A DNA stretch of 64,000 bases from Mycobacterium lentiflavum (GCF_022374895.2 NZ_CP092423.2:3100001-3164000), one strand, 5' to 3'. Counted from the stretch's first letter, positions 26,990 through 37,701 are shown. The notes: generated from the letters alone by a model not told the origin. Program-made: numbers and translations.

Positions 26990-27907
26990 GTGACCTTGCA
27001 GCAGTGGTGCGATGAGTGGATTGAAGGCTACGGGAACAATCGGGACAGCAGCGCCCGCGTCGCCCGCACCCAAAACTTAAGGTGATCTGCGAAGAATTCG
27101 GCCGCATGCAGTTGTCCGCGGTGCGACCCTCACACATTAGAAAGTGGACCGCAAAGCTCAAGGAGAACCGCCGTGAACCCAGCTACATCTATGTGGTGTA
27201 CGGCCGGTTGTCCCAGATCCTCAGCGACGCCGTATACGACGGTCGCCTCGGCCGTAATCCGTGCTCGAAGAAAACGGCACAGCCCAAAGGCAAGCCGAAG
27301 GTGTACGTGGCTACCACCGAGCAGGTGTGGGCCATCTATGACGCGGTGCCGGACACCTTGAAGGCAGCGTTGCTGCTGGGTGCATTCGCCGGGCTGAAGG
27401 TGGGGGAGGTGTCCGGCCTGGGAGTGTCGGACGTGAACTTTATGGTGGGCATCGTGCACCCCAAGCAGCAGTGGGCAGGAGCGCCGCTGGAAGAGGGACC
27501 CCAGCGATGCGCCCGTTACGATCCCACAGGATTTGTCGTTGATGCTGTCCGCTTCGGTGCAGAAATACCCCAGCGAAATGATGGTGACCAACAAACGCGG
27601 CAAGCCGTGCGGCCCGTGGACTATCGATCAAGCCATCCACGATGTTCGCAGCGAGATCGAGGGTCTGCCCAAAACGTTCGCCTTCCACGATTTCCGCCAC
27701 TACTTCGCGTCGCAGTTGATCGCCGAGGGCGCCGACATTCAGACCGTGCAGGCGCGGATGCGCCACGACCTCGCCAGCACGACATTGAACACCTATGCCC
27801 ATTTATGGCCTGATGCCGACGAGTCCACCCGGACGGCGGCAGGCAACGTAATCAGGGCGCGGACGCAGGCAATTGCGGACGCAGTGCGGACGGAGGGGCA
27901 GGCGTAA
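26990..27907 (+). pseudogene. Tyrosine recombinase (phage integrase), frameshifted
   Basis: The N-terminal SAM-like domain begins VTLQQWCDEWIEGYG in one frame. It shifts near 27073 to LKVICEEFGRMQLSAVRPSH, then shifts again near 27480-27530 into the catalytic half, which ends FHDFRHYFASQLIAEGAD and TLNTYAHLWPD. The C-terminal His-x-x-Arg and nucleophilic Tyr are present. The first catalytic Arg, normally in GLRxGE, is Lys here (AGLKVGEV). Two frameshifts plus the R-to-K change indicate a dead integrase. A 19-bp repeat follows 46 bases later. Confidence 0.82.
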
Positions 27908-27952
27908 ATGCATCAGGCCAGGTCAAACCCATTAGCTAGGTATATGCCCGAA

Positions 27953-27971
27953 AATTCACGGTCAATTCTCA
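27953..27971 (+). repeat. Right attachment-site-like direct repeat
   Basis: This is a perfect copy of 23232-23250, 46 bases downstream of the integrase relic. It is the probable attR core. Confidence 0.7.
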
Positions 27972-28080
27972 TGATCACGCGTGGTTTGGTCTCAGGATTG
28001 GCAGGGCATCCTGGACACGAACACATAACACGCCTATAGCTTTGCGGCTGAGTCGGTTGGTCTGAGAGGAGTTGACGATC

Positions 28081-28287
28081 ATGGCGAATGCACCAGATTC
28101 GACGGTTATTTTCCTTCAGTCACATCCGGCTTGGATTGCGGCCCAACGACGTGAGCGCGAGTGCGCCGAATCCATGCGTCGTCACCCGTCATTCCGGGGC
28201 CGCCGAGGCGCTACCGGGGTTGATCACGCGGTCGCCGCTGGGGGACGTCACTTCACGGTTTATTCGAGCGGCGACACTCCCGCGTAA
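28081..28287 (+). CDS. Small hypothetical protein
   Basis: This protein of 68 residues is preceded by a good GAGAGGAG ribosome site. It has a central RRERECAESMRR charged helix and no recognised family. It lies just outside the right repeat, so it may be chromosomal or a remnant of other mobile DNA. A second frame over the same bases is also open, which lowers confidence. Confidence 0.4.
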   Translation: MANAPDSTVIFLQSHPAWIAAQRRERECAESMRRHPSFRGRRGATGVDHAVAAGGRHFTVYSSGDTPA

Positions 28288-28436
28288 GGGTTTACCCGGC
28301 CCGATACCTGTGTTCTGGCCGCGCCGCGGTCCAATCACCAACTCATAACCGGCGATTAGCGGTTACCGGATGTTTCAGGTCAGATGTGATTCCGGATAAT
28401 TCTCGGTATGCCGCGAACACACCGAACGAAGGCCCT

Positions 28437-28609
28437 AGCGAATCCGGAATCAGCCACATAGCGCGCTTATTCATGAGCTGGAGCGCTACATCGCGGCACA
28501 CAATCCCGACGCGGGCGACGTCACCGTGGTGACTGCGACGGACGCGGGTCAAGCCGACAAGGGCGATAGGCCGGTCAGGCACTGGTACCACGTCACCTAC
28601 GAAGCCTGA
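28437..28609 (+). pseudogene. C-terminal gene fragment
   Basis: An open stretch with coding character encodes a segment including HELERYIAAHNPDAGD and HWYHVTYEA before a TGA. It has no start codon in context and an in-frame stop just upstream. It looks like the 3' end of a truncated gene; the family is not recognised. The rest of the 28288-28656 gap shows nothing further. Confidence 0.35.
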
Positions 28610-28656
28610 GGGCGTTGACCTCGATGCCGTACCCGAACCGCTCGCGACCGCAACGG

Positions 28657-29352
28657 TCACGAGGCGTGGGATTCGGCTTCGGGACCAGAGTGCGATCGCA
28701 CTGCCAGGACACCGTCGCGCCCCTGCATGATGTGCTCGGCCATCAGGGCGCCGGCGCGGCCGGGTTCACCGGCAGCGATCGCGTCGCGCACCATCCGATG
28801 AAAGAGGTTGGAGTGCTCGCTCTCGGCCCGCGTCTGATGCCGGAATACCTGATATACCAAGGGAATGTCGACCGCATGCACGAGCAGTGCGGAAAGTCTG
28901 CGGTGCTGCGCCCCCTCCACTACGCCTTGATGAAAGGCGCTGTTGGCGGTTGTGATTCGGCGTAAACCGGCGTCCAGCGAGCCGATGGACACGAGCTCGA
29001 TCCCCGCGTCGAACTCCGCGATCGCCGCGTCGAGTGTGGCGATGCCCTTGGCACCCATCCGGGTCGCGGCACGCTCGGCAGCCAGCGACTCGAGTCGGGC
29101 ACGCAGCTCATACTGGTCCCGGATGTCGGTCTCGGACATCGTCGCGACGACGGCTCCCCGGTTTCGCTCGATGACGACCAGGCCGTCGGCGGCCAAGGCC
29201 CGCAAGGCTTCTCGCACTGGAGTGCGGGACAGCTCGAACATCTCGCCAATGCGTTGTTCGACCAGCCGTGAGCCGGGCTCGAAATCGCCCTCGGCGATCG
29301 CGCGCCGGATCAGCCGGTACGCCAAGTCTGATCGGCCGTCCATCTCGGTCAT
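28657..29352 (-). CDS. GntR-family regulator, FCD type
   Basis: This protein of 231 residues has an N-terminal winged helix (LVEQRIGEMFELSRTPVREALRAL, the GntR signature split across residues 31-55) and a C-terminal all-helical FCD ligand/metal domain with its usual Asp/His pattern. ATG 29352 follows the stop of the upstream AhpD-like gene by one base, so the two form an operon. FCD regulators sense organic acids, often the substrate of the neighbouring enzyme. Confidence 0.88.
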   Translation of the reverse strand: MTEMDGRSDLAYRLIRRAIAEGDFEPGSRLVEQRIGEMFELSRTPVREALRALAADGLVVIERNRGAVVATMSETDIRDQYELRARLESLAAERAATRMGAKGIATLDAAIAEFDAGIELVSIGSLDAGLRRITTANSAFHQGVVEGAQHRRLSALLVHAVDIPLVYQVFRHQTRAESEHSNLFHRMVRDAIAAGEPGRAGALMAEHIMQGRDGVLAVRSHSGPEAESHAS

Positions 29353-29353
29353 C

Positions 29354-29995
29354 TCAGTCGCCCCCGGATGTCGCGGCGCCAATATCCAGCACGCCGCCGC
29401 CCTCGGGGTCGTCAACCTCAACGATCGGGTCGTCGACGTCGTCGAACTCCAGGCGCAACGCCCGCGACATGATCGCGTGCATGACGTACATGGTGGTGGT
29501 GTAGGTGAATTCGAGGATCTCGGTGTCGGTGAATACCTCCCGCAGTTGCGTGAACAATCGCTCGGGCACCCGGCCATGTTGGCCCGCAAGACAATCCGCG
29601 TATGCCAGCAACAGCCGCTCGGTGTAATCGAAGCAGTCGGCGGTTTCCCACGACGGTATCGCCGCGATCTTCTCCTCGGACAGCCCGGCCGACCGGCACG
29701 CCTTACAATGTTGGGAGTAGACGAACTTGCTGCCGACCACCCAGCCCGCCCTGATCTGACCAAGCTCGCGGTGATCGGGCCGGATACTCACTTCCTCGCG
29801 GTATAGCCGAAAGCCACGCACGGCATGGCGCAGCGCAGCGGGGGATTGGGCCATCACCGTCCACCAGTTTCCCGGGGTCCCGCCGACGGTCCCAGGTTCG
29901 GCGACCGGATCACGATCACCGAACATGAAGTCGTACATCTTCAGCGTGAATTCGTCGTTGACCTCACCCCGGGGAACAGGATTCAGGCGCGGCAT
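29354..29995 (-). CDS. Carboxymuconolactone decarboxylase/AhpD-like protein
   Basis: This AhpD-fold protein of 213 residues has the segment RAGWVVGSKFVYSQHCKACR, which holds the Cys-x-x-Cys pair and an upstream His, and then the helix AGLSEEKIAAIPSW. Members act as alkylhydroperoxidase-like thiol enzymes or decarboxylases. GAGAGGA precedes ATG 29995. It is first in an operon with its GntR regulator, and a palindrome sits about 20 bases upstream. Confidence 0.85.
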   Translation of the reverse strand: MPRLNPVPRGEVNDEFTLKMYDFMFGDRDPVAEPGTVGGTPGNWWTVMAQSPAALRHAVRGFRLYREEVSIRPDHRELGQIRAGWVVGSKFVYSQHCKACRSAGLSEEKIAAIPSWETADCFDYTERLLLAYADCLAGQHGRVPERLFTQLREVFTDTEILEFTYTTTMYVMHAIMSRALRLEFDDVDDPIVEVDDPEGGGVLDIGAATSGGD

Positions 29996-30015
29996 TGCGA
30001 GTCCTCTCGACTGAG

Positions 30016-30026
30016 TGCAAATTGCA
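30016..30026. promoter_or_regulatory. GntR operator candidate
   Basis: TGCAAaTTGCA has perfect 5-bp arms around one base. It is 20 bases upstream of the AhpD-like start, where binding would block the promoter of the enzyme-regulator operon. Confidence 0.45.
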
Positions 30027-30178
30027 TTCAATCCCAGCCCTAGCCGCTACGTCAACGCAGTTCGCAGGTATGTGATCCCCCGGATTGCGTACAGTCTGGT
30101 GAGACCGTCGCTGTGGGCACGAATGGAATTCGGTCCTTTGCTACGCCGATCCCGGTCGTGCGACGTAGCCTTAGCCCC

Positions 30179-30976
30179 ATGAGGCACGGCGACGAGCCAG
30201 CGTGCGAGTATCTTCGCCACACCGGGCGAATTGCCATGGCACACAGGGGATTCACGTCGTTCAAGTTTCCGATGAACACCATGGGCGCGTTTGACGAGGC
30301 TGCCAAGCTCGGATTCCGCTACATCGAGACCGACGTCCGGGCTACCCGAGACGGTGTGGCGGTGATCCTGCACGACCGCCGACTCCCGGCGCAGTGCGGG
30401 TTAGCGGGCACGATCGACCGTCTGGCGTGGCGGGATGCCCGCACGGCGGATCTCGGTGCGGGGCAGACGATCCCGTCGCTGGAGGAGCTCCTGGTCGCGC
30501 TGCCGGCGATGCGGGTCAACATCGATATCAAAGCCGAGTCGGCCATCGAACCCACAGTCGAGGTCATCGAGCGGCTCAACGCACACGACCGGGTACTGGT
30601 CACATCGTTCTCCGACCGCCGCCGCCGCCGCGCGTTGGGCCTGCTATCAAAACGGGTCGCGAGTTCGGCGGGCACGATCGCGTTCCTGGCGCTCGTGGCC
30701 GCGAAGACCACGGCCAGTCGCTCATATGCCTGGCGGATGCTGCACGACAGCGACTGCTTACAACTGCCGCCCCGGCTGGGTCGCCTGCCGGTCATCACAC
30801 CGGCGCTGGTCCGGGCCGCTCACGCCTCGGGGCGTCAGGTGCACGCATGGACGGTCGACGACCCGGAGACCATGCGCGCCCTGCTCGATATCGGCGTCGA
30901 CGGCATCATCACCGATCGCGCCGATCTACTTCGCGACGTGCTGATCGCCCGCGCCGACTGGTCGCCGCTGAGTTAG
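30179..30976 (+). CDS. Glycerophosphodiester phosphodiesterase
   Basis: This TIM-barrel GDPD of 265 residues has catalytic His22-Arg23 in AHRG, metal ligands Glu50 and Asp52 in ETDVR, and catalytic His65 in ILHD, followed by VNIDIKAE. It would hydrolyse glycerophosphodiesters to glycerol-3-phosphate and an alcohol. No signal peptide is visible, so it is likely cytoplasmic. TAGCCT at 30166-30171 could give a leaderless mRNA. Its stop overlaps that of the convergent cutinase gene. Confidence 0.88.
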   Translation: MRHGDEPACEYLRHTGRIAMAHRGFTSFKFPMNTMGAFDEAAKLGFRYIETDVRATRDGVAVILHDRRLPAQCGLAGTIDRLAWRDARTADLGAGQTIPSLEELLVALPAMRVNIDIKAESAIEPTVEVIERLNAHDRVLVTSFSDRRRRRALGLLSKRVASSAGTIAFLALVAAKTTASRSYAWRMLHDSDCLQLPPRLGRLPVITPALVRAAHASGRQVHAWTVDDPETMRALLDIGVDGIITDRADLLRDVLIARADWSPLS

Positions 30977-31665
30977 AGCTTGCTTGCCGCGAAGTCGGCG
31001 GCCTGGTTCGCCATGCCGGCGTCGATGTACGCGCTGGCCAGATGCTGTGGCCAGTTCTCTTTCCAGGTGTTTGGGTCCGCGGGATTGCAGACCGGGTCGG
31101 CGCCGTGGCACAACTCGATCGTCCGGTCGTTGTAGGTCGGGTTGAAGTTCGTGATCGGCCCCACCCACTGACTTCCGTTGCCGAACAGCGCGACGGCGGC
31201 GATGTGCTGATCCATGCCCGCCGGCAGGGGGCTGTCGAACCCGAACGCGCTGATCGGCGCGGCGAGCACCACATCGGTCACCGCCGCGCCGAGCGAGTAG
31301 CCGCCCAGCACGAGTCGGGTGTCCGGGCAGTTGTTGGCCATGTCCTGGATGTGGTGACTCATGTCGTTGGCGCCGATATCGACCTGCGTATCAGCGGGGT
31401 ACTTGACGGCATAGGAGCCGAAGCTGCGGTTTCCAACCTTGGAGGAAAGCGCGTTGATGAACGCGTTGCCGAGCACACCGGGCCCCGGCGACTCGTAACG
31501 ACCGCGGGCGAACACCACCTGAACCTGAGGACAGCTGGCGGAGGCCGATGGCAGGGCACCCGACGTCCGGGAGAGCAGGACCGCGGGAGCCAATATCAGT
31601 GCGCCTGCGATCACGACTGCCGCGAGGCACACACCACATGATTTACGGAGAAATAGAGCGCGCAC
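30973..31665 (-). CDS. Cutinase-family secreted esterase
   Basis: This protein of 230 residues has a signal anchor or signal peptide (hydrophobic run about 10-30), then the cutinase fold. The fold has VQVVFARG at the start, the nucleophile motif GYSLGA, the catalytic Asp region ADPVCNP and a C-terminal His-containing segment. Mycobacterial cutinase-like proteins act as extracellular esterases, lipases or phospholipases. It starts with GTG 31665. Similar genes occur at 52012 and 55829 in this window. Confidence 0.88.
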   Translation of the reverse strand: MRALFLRKSCGVCLAAVVIAGALILAPAVLLSRTSGALPSASASCPQVQVVFARGRYESPGPGVLGNAFINALSSKVGNRSFGSYAVKYPADTQVDIGANDMSHHIQDMANNCPDTRLVLGGYSLGAAVTDVVLAAPISAFGFDSPLPAGMDQHIAAVALFGNGSQWVGPITNFNPTYNDRTIELCHGADPVCNPADPNTWKENWPQHLASAYIDAGMANQAADFAASKL

Positions 31666-31742
31666 AGCAATGATGTTAAGACGAACTCGCCGCCCGCGCC
31701 CGGCTGGGTGAACTGCTCCCGGTACTGAGTTTGACCACGCTG

Positions 31743-33503
<1,761 letters not shown>

Positions 33504-33517
<14 letters not shown>

Positions 33518-34262
33518 CTGAATACCCCAGGGTTGCTTCGGTTCCCGTCTTCTGTGCCTTGGTGAAGTACATCGCGACGCTCTTGCCCACGAGCGGGTTG
33601 AGCACCGACTCCGCGATCCGAGTAAGCCGCGGCCGCTGCATGAGGTCCCAGACCAGAAGCTTGTGGTAGGCGGTCACCACTGGATGATCGGTGTTTTCAA
33701 CTCCTACAGCACACTTCAGCCACCAGAACGGGGAATGAAGTGCATGCGCGTGATGCGAATGCGTCAATTCCAGGCCATTGGCCGCGATCTTGTCCCGCAG
33801 CTCGCTGGCCCGGTAGATACGGATGTGGCCGCCTAGATTGGCGTGATATTCGTCGGACAGCAGCCAGCACACTTGTTCGGGAAGCCAGCGGGGCACGGAG
33901 ACCGCTAGGGTCCCGCCGACTTTGACTACCCGGATCAACTCCGCGATCACCGCATCGTCTTGGGTGACGTGTTCCAGAATTTCGGATGCGATCACGCAGT
34001 CGAATGTCTCGTCTGGGTACGGCAAGCTCAACGCATCGCCGACGACCGCCTCCGCCGTTGCCGCAGCGGGTGCTTCGCCGTTTTCGGCCATCGCGCGAAG
34101 AATGGTTTCCACGGACTTCAACTCGGCCTCGTCGCGGTCGAACGCGATGATGTCGGCACCGCGGCGATACGCTTCGAACGCATGCCGACCGGCTCCGCAG
34201 CCCACGTCGATCACCTTGCTGGACGGGCCGATGCCGAGCCGATCGAAATCGACCGTCAGCAT
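33504..34262 (-). CDS. Class I SAM methyltransferase (Methyltransf_11 type)
   Basis: This protein of 252 residues has motif I VIDVGCGAGRHAFEA, motif II FDRDEAELKS and the post-motif FDCVIASEILEHV, followed by SVPRWLPEQVCWLLSDEYH. It overlaps the glycosyltransferase upstream by seven bases and the toroid gene downstream by 14. It should be made with them and act on the same product, probably a sugar- or lipid-linked hydroxyl. Confidence 0.85.
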
Positions 34263-35512
34263 TGCAGTTCGCCTTCGGTGAGGGCACTTCGTGCGATCGC
34301 CCGCTCATAGATCCGCACGGTCTGTGCGGCGACGGCTTCCCAGCTGAACACGCTGACTGCGCGCGCCCGTCCCGCCTTGCCGAGGCTGCGGCGCTTTTCC
34401 GGCGAGTCAAGGAGCTCGCCGAGTGCGCGGGTCAGCGCATCGACATCGGCGGGCGGGACCAACTCGGCGCAGGCGCCGTCGGTCCCGAGGACCTCGGGCA
34501 GCGCACCTACCCGGCTCGCGACGATCGGGGTACCACTCGACATCGCCTCCACGGCGGGCAGCGAAAACCCTTCGTAGAGCGACGGTATGCAGGCGACCTC
34601 GGCCGAGGCGAACAGGGCGGCCAACTCGGCATCGGTGAGCCCGCTGGAGATGTGGACAATGTCCGAGATCCCCAGTTCGGCGATGAGCTTGTGGGTGGGC
34701 CCGTTGGGTTCCACCTTGGCGACGAGCCGCAACTCGACATCGCGGTTCACCCGAGTCTTGGCGACCGCATGCAGCAGGGTGCTGACGCCCTTGAGCGGGG
34801 TGTCGGCGCTGGCGATCGCGATCACCCGGCCGGGCCGGCGTGGACCCAAATCCGGTTTGAAGAGCTCGGTGTTCACCCCCAACGGCACCACGTGCAGCTG
34901 TTCGGGCAAGACACCGAAATCGGAGATGATGTCGGCCGCGGACGACGACGAGACCGTCAAGAGCTCCGGGATCTGACGCGCCACTTGTTGCTGCATGTCC
35001 AAGAATCCATACCAGCGGCGTACCAACGGCTTTCGCCACCACTTAGCCGCGGCGACATCGAGGACCCGGTCACGGGTGATCGGGTGGTGCACGGTGGCCA
35101 CGACCGGCATTCCGGTGGCGGCAATGGTCAACAGGCCGGTTCCCAGACTCTGGTTGTCGTGGACGACGTCGAATTCGGATGCACGCTCGGCCAACAGGCG
35201 CGCGGCGCGCAGCGTGAAAGTCCGCGGCTCGGGAAAGCCCGCCGTCCACACCGTCAGAAGTTCCCGGAGGTCGATCGAGTCGTGGATCTCGCTGGGGCGG
35301 GGGATTCGGAACGGGTCAGGCTCTCGGTACATATCGAGGCTTGGAACCTCGGTTAATCGCACCCGAGGATCGAGCAATTCCGGATACGGCTGCCCCGAGA
35401 ACACTTCGACATCGTGACCAAGTTCCACCAGACCGTGGCTGAGATGTCGTATATAGACGCCCTGTCCGCCGCAATGGGTCTTACTACGGTAGGACAGCAA
35501 GGCAATTCGCAT
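34256..35512 (-). CDS. GT4-family glycosyltransferase
   Basis: This GT-B enzyme of 418 residues has an N-terminal acceptor domain with the GGQGVYIRHL loop. The C-terminal donor domain has PLGVNTELFKP, the conserved ExxxxxxE region SLYEGFSLPAVEAMSSGTPI and VPPADVDALTRAL. GT4 retaining enzymes transfer sugars from nucleotide donors in the cytoplasm or at the inner membrane face. ATG 35512 is chosen over TTG 35518 because GAAGAG sits six bases upstream. It is first in a three-gene operon. Confidence 0.88.
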   Translation of the reverse strand: MRIALLSYRSKTHCGGQGVYIRHLSHGLVELGHDVEVFSGQPYPELLDPRVRLTEVPSLDMYREPDPFRIPRPSEIHDSIDLRELLTVWTAGFPEPRTFTLRAARLLAERASEFDVVHDNQSLGTGLLTIAATGMPVVATVHHPITRDRVLDVAAAKWWRKPLVRRWYGFLDMQQQVARQIPELLTVSSSSAADIISDFGVLPEQLHVVPLGVNTELFKPDLGPRRPGRVIAIASADTPLKGVSTLLHAVAKTRVNRDVELRLVAKVEPNGPTHKLIAELGISDIVHISSGLTDAELAALFASAEVACIPSLYEGFSLPAVEAMSSGTPIVASRVGALPEVLGTDGACAELVPPADVDALTRALGELLDSPEKRRSLGKAGRARAVSVFSWEAVAAQTVRIYERAIARSALTEGELQC

Positions 35513-35833
35513 ACTCAACTCTTCTTTGCTGGTTAACGAACGCGGAGGGCGCCGAATCCATTGCCGTCAACGGGCTCCCGAACTCCGTGACAGCAAACTG
35601 GACATGTGTCCAAACTATAGTTCGATCAGCTAATCGACGCAACGCGCCATCGGTGCCCTTCAATACTAGGTAGCGGCGATTTTCGTCCGTCGGCGAGGTC
35701 CGCTGGATAACTGTCCCCGATCGTGCGGAGCCAACCAAGAGTCGGAACATGTTGTGAGCCAATGGGCTGAGCAGTGCTGGACCCGACGGCATCTTTGTTT
35801 GCTGGGTTGTCGGCCAGTGGTGCCGCCGACGCA
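35513..35833. other. Regulatory gap upstream of the GT4 operon
   Basis: This 321-base gap has no supported gene. It contains the two adjacent palindromes at 35599-35622 and should carry the promoter of the minus-strand GT4 operon. Confidence 0.5.
35599..35622. promoter_or_regulatory. Two abutting palindromes
   Basis: TGGACAtgTGTCCA (35599-35612) is directly followed by AACTATAGTT (35613-35622), both perfect apart from the first centre. The second contains TATAGT on either strand and could be a -10 box for the GT4 operon about 100 bases downstream. Confidence 0.45.
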
Positions 35834-36457
35834 TCAGCGATCGAACACGTCGGACAGGGCGTCGGAGACCATCTCCTCCGGGTCTTGGTCGATCTCGACA
35901 TTCCGTAGCTCGCCCTCGATCGCGAGGGATGCGATGCCATGCACGAGCGACCAGAGCGGTCCGGCGATCTCGCGCGGCGCTCGGCCGCGCAGCAGCCCGG
36001 CGGCCTGGCATCCGGCGATCGCGTCAAGCAAGACTCCGAAGGCTTGACCTGCGGCGACAGCCAGGCTCGGATGCTTGGTCTTGTCGGTATCCGCGCCGAA
36101 CATCACCCGGTACTGGTCCGGATGCCCGATGGCCCAGCGGACGTAAGCGCGGCCGATTTCGATCAGCTTGTCGGTCGGCCCTGACGCGGCCTCGGCGCCG
36201 ACGGTCAATGTGGCGTGGAGGTCGAGAAATCCCTGCTCGGCAACGTTAGCGAGCAGGTGGGCCTTGTCGGTGAAGTGACGGTATGGCGCCGCAGCGCTGA
36301 CGCCCGCGCGCCGGGCCGCCTCGGTCAAGGTGAAACCCTTTGGCCCCCGCTCGGCCACCAGCGACAGCGCGGCGCTGGTCAGCGCTCGTTTGAGGTCGCC
36401 GTGGTGGTAGCTGTCCCGGCGGGCCTTCGCCGTCGCCGGAGACTTCGTTCCAGACAT
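35834..36457 (-). CDS. TetR-family regulator
   Basis: This protein of 207 residues opens with RRDSYHHGDLKRALTSAAL and the helix-turn-helix FTLTEAARRAGVSAAAPYRHF, followed by a WHG-type ligand domain (TetR_C). ATG 36457 is chosen because longer starts run into the palindromic operator. It is divergent from an SDR gene and very likely represses both. Confidence 0.87.
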   Translation of the reverse strand: MSGTKSPATAKARRDSYHHGDLKRALTSAALSLVAERGPKGFTLTEAARRAGVSAAAPYRHFTDKAHLLANVAEQGFLDLHATLTVGAEAASGPTDKLIEIGRAYVRWAIGHPDQYRVMFGADTDKTKHPSLAVAAGQAFGVLLDAIAGCQAAGLLRGRAPREIAGPLWSLVHGIASLAIEGELRNVEIDQDPEEMVSDALSDVFDR

Positions 36458-36466
36458 GTTGACGAC

Positions 36467-36490
36467 ATTAACATGCGGCATTATGTTAAT
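36467..36490. promoter_or_regulatory. TetR operator candidate
   Basis: ATTAACAT and ATGTTAAT form perfect 8-bp arms around an 8-base centre, with a nested ATGCgGCAT. It lies between the divergent TetR and SDR starts. Confidence 0.7.
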
Positions 36491-36519
36491 CGCATTCACA
36501 TCTTCGAAAGGACGCGGAA

Positions 36520-37332
36520 ATGTCATCTCAATCAAGGACCGGCTGGGCGGTGATCACGGGTGCCAGCTCCGGTTTCGGCGCAGTCTTCGCCGACCTGTTG
36601 GCCAAGCGCGGCTTGTCATTGCTGCTGGCCGGACGTGACCAGGACCGGCTCAACGCCGTCGCGCAGCAGGCCCGTCAGGCGGCACCCGTCGAGGTCGAAC
36701 TGGTCGTCGGCGACCTCAGCACCGAGGCCGGCGTCGATGCTCTCGCGGCCCGCCTGGCGGGGCGGACGATCGAGGTGCTGGTCAACAACGCCGGGTTCGG
36801 CACGTACGGGCGATTTGCAGAACTGGACGCCGACCGCGAGCACGAGCTGGTGGCGGTCAATGTCGACGCTCTGGTCCGTCTCACCCACGCGGTACTGCCC
36901 GGCATGCTCGCCCGAGGTCGGGGCGGCATCCTCAACGTCGCCTCCACCATCGCGTTTCAGCCCGGCACCTATCAGGCCACCTACGGCGCCTCGAAGGCGT
37001 TCGTGCTGTCACTCAGCCAGGCCCTGTGGGCCGAATGCCGCGGCTCGGGCGTCACGGTGACCGCGTTGTGCCCAGGACCCTCCCGGACGGGATTCGTCGA
37101 TGCGCTGGGATCGGATGTCTCGCACACCGCGATATACCGGCACCTGGCCACGCCCGAACCGGTAGCGGCCGCCGGGCTGCGGGCGCTCGACCGAGGCCGC
37201 GCCATCGCGGTTCCCGGGTGGCGCAACCGGATCATGACTGCCGGCGGCCGCTTCTCACCCGGTTGGCTTTCGGCATTAATCAGCGCCCGCATGCTGCGGC
37301 CCGCGGCCGCGACGACACACGCGAGCCGGTGA
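36520..37332 (+). CDS. Short-chain dehydrogenase/reductase
   Basis: This classical SDR of 270 residues has TGASSGFG (13-20) for NAD(P), NNAG, catalytic Ser142 and YGASK (Tyr155, Lys159). The C-terminal extension resembles DltE-type SDRs. It is divergent from its TetR regulator and is followed after one base by the start of a broken SRPBCC gene, so the original transcript held both. The substrate is unknown. Confidence 0.88.
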   Translation: MSSQSRTGWAVITGASSGFGAVFADLLAKRGLSLLLAGRDQDRLNAVAQQARQAAPVEVELVVGDLSTEAGVDALAARLAGRTIEVLVNNAGFGTYGRFAELDADREHELVAVNVDALVRLTHAVLPGMLARGRGGILNVASTIAFQPGTYQATYGASKAFVLSLSQALWAECRGSGVTVTALCPGPSRTGFVDALGSDVSHTAIYRHLATPEPVAAAGLRALDRGRAIAVPGWRNRIMTAGGRFSPGWLSALISARMLRPAAATTHASR

Positions 37333-37333
37333 G

Positions 37334-37701
37334 GTGAGCGGCACAGTCTTCACCTTCGAGATCAACCGAACCACCAGCGCACCGGCGGCCACCCTGTTTC
37401 GCCTGGAGACCGACGGTGCCCGCGGTTAGGCGAAACCGCTTATCGTCCAATCGAGTTGGGAGCGATCGCCGACGAACAAGGCCACCGGCACATTTCCTGC
37501 CGATCGGGCCACCATTGCGGGCACGCGGCTACCAGGTTGAGATGCTGCTGACGCCCGACCCCCGCGGGCGGCACCGACATCCGCTGGACGGGATCCATCA
37601 CCGAACATGTGCGCCGAACGGCCCAAGTTATGCGGATTCTGTCGCGTGGCGTGGTCGGTTGCCTGGTATACCGAATCGTGAAAGCCGCTGAGCGCCAGTA
37701 A
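37334..37701 (+). pseudogene. SRPBCC (polyketide cyclase-like) pseudogene
   Basis: GTG 37334 begins VSGTVFTFEINRTTSAPAAT, a normal SRPBCC N terminus. A TAG at 37427-37429 then sits where a Trp codon is expected (before AKPLIVQSSWER, same frame). The frame then shifts to EMLLTPDPRG and again to GTDIRWTGSITEHV and LSRGVVGCLVYRIVKAAERQ, ending at 37701. One nonsense and two frameshift lesions make it dead. In life it would have been the second gene of the SDR transcript, perhaps handling a hydrophobic ligand. Confidence 0.75.

Noticed and set aside
28943..29806. A 287-residue plus-strand frame
   Set aside because: It runs antisense across the GntR and AhpD-like genes, whose domains are unmistakable.
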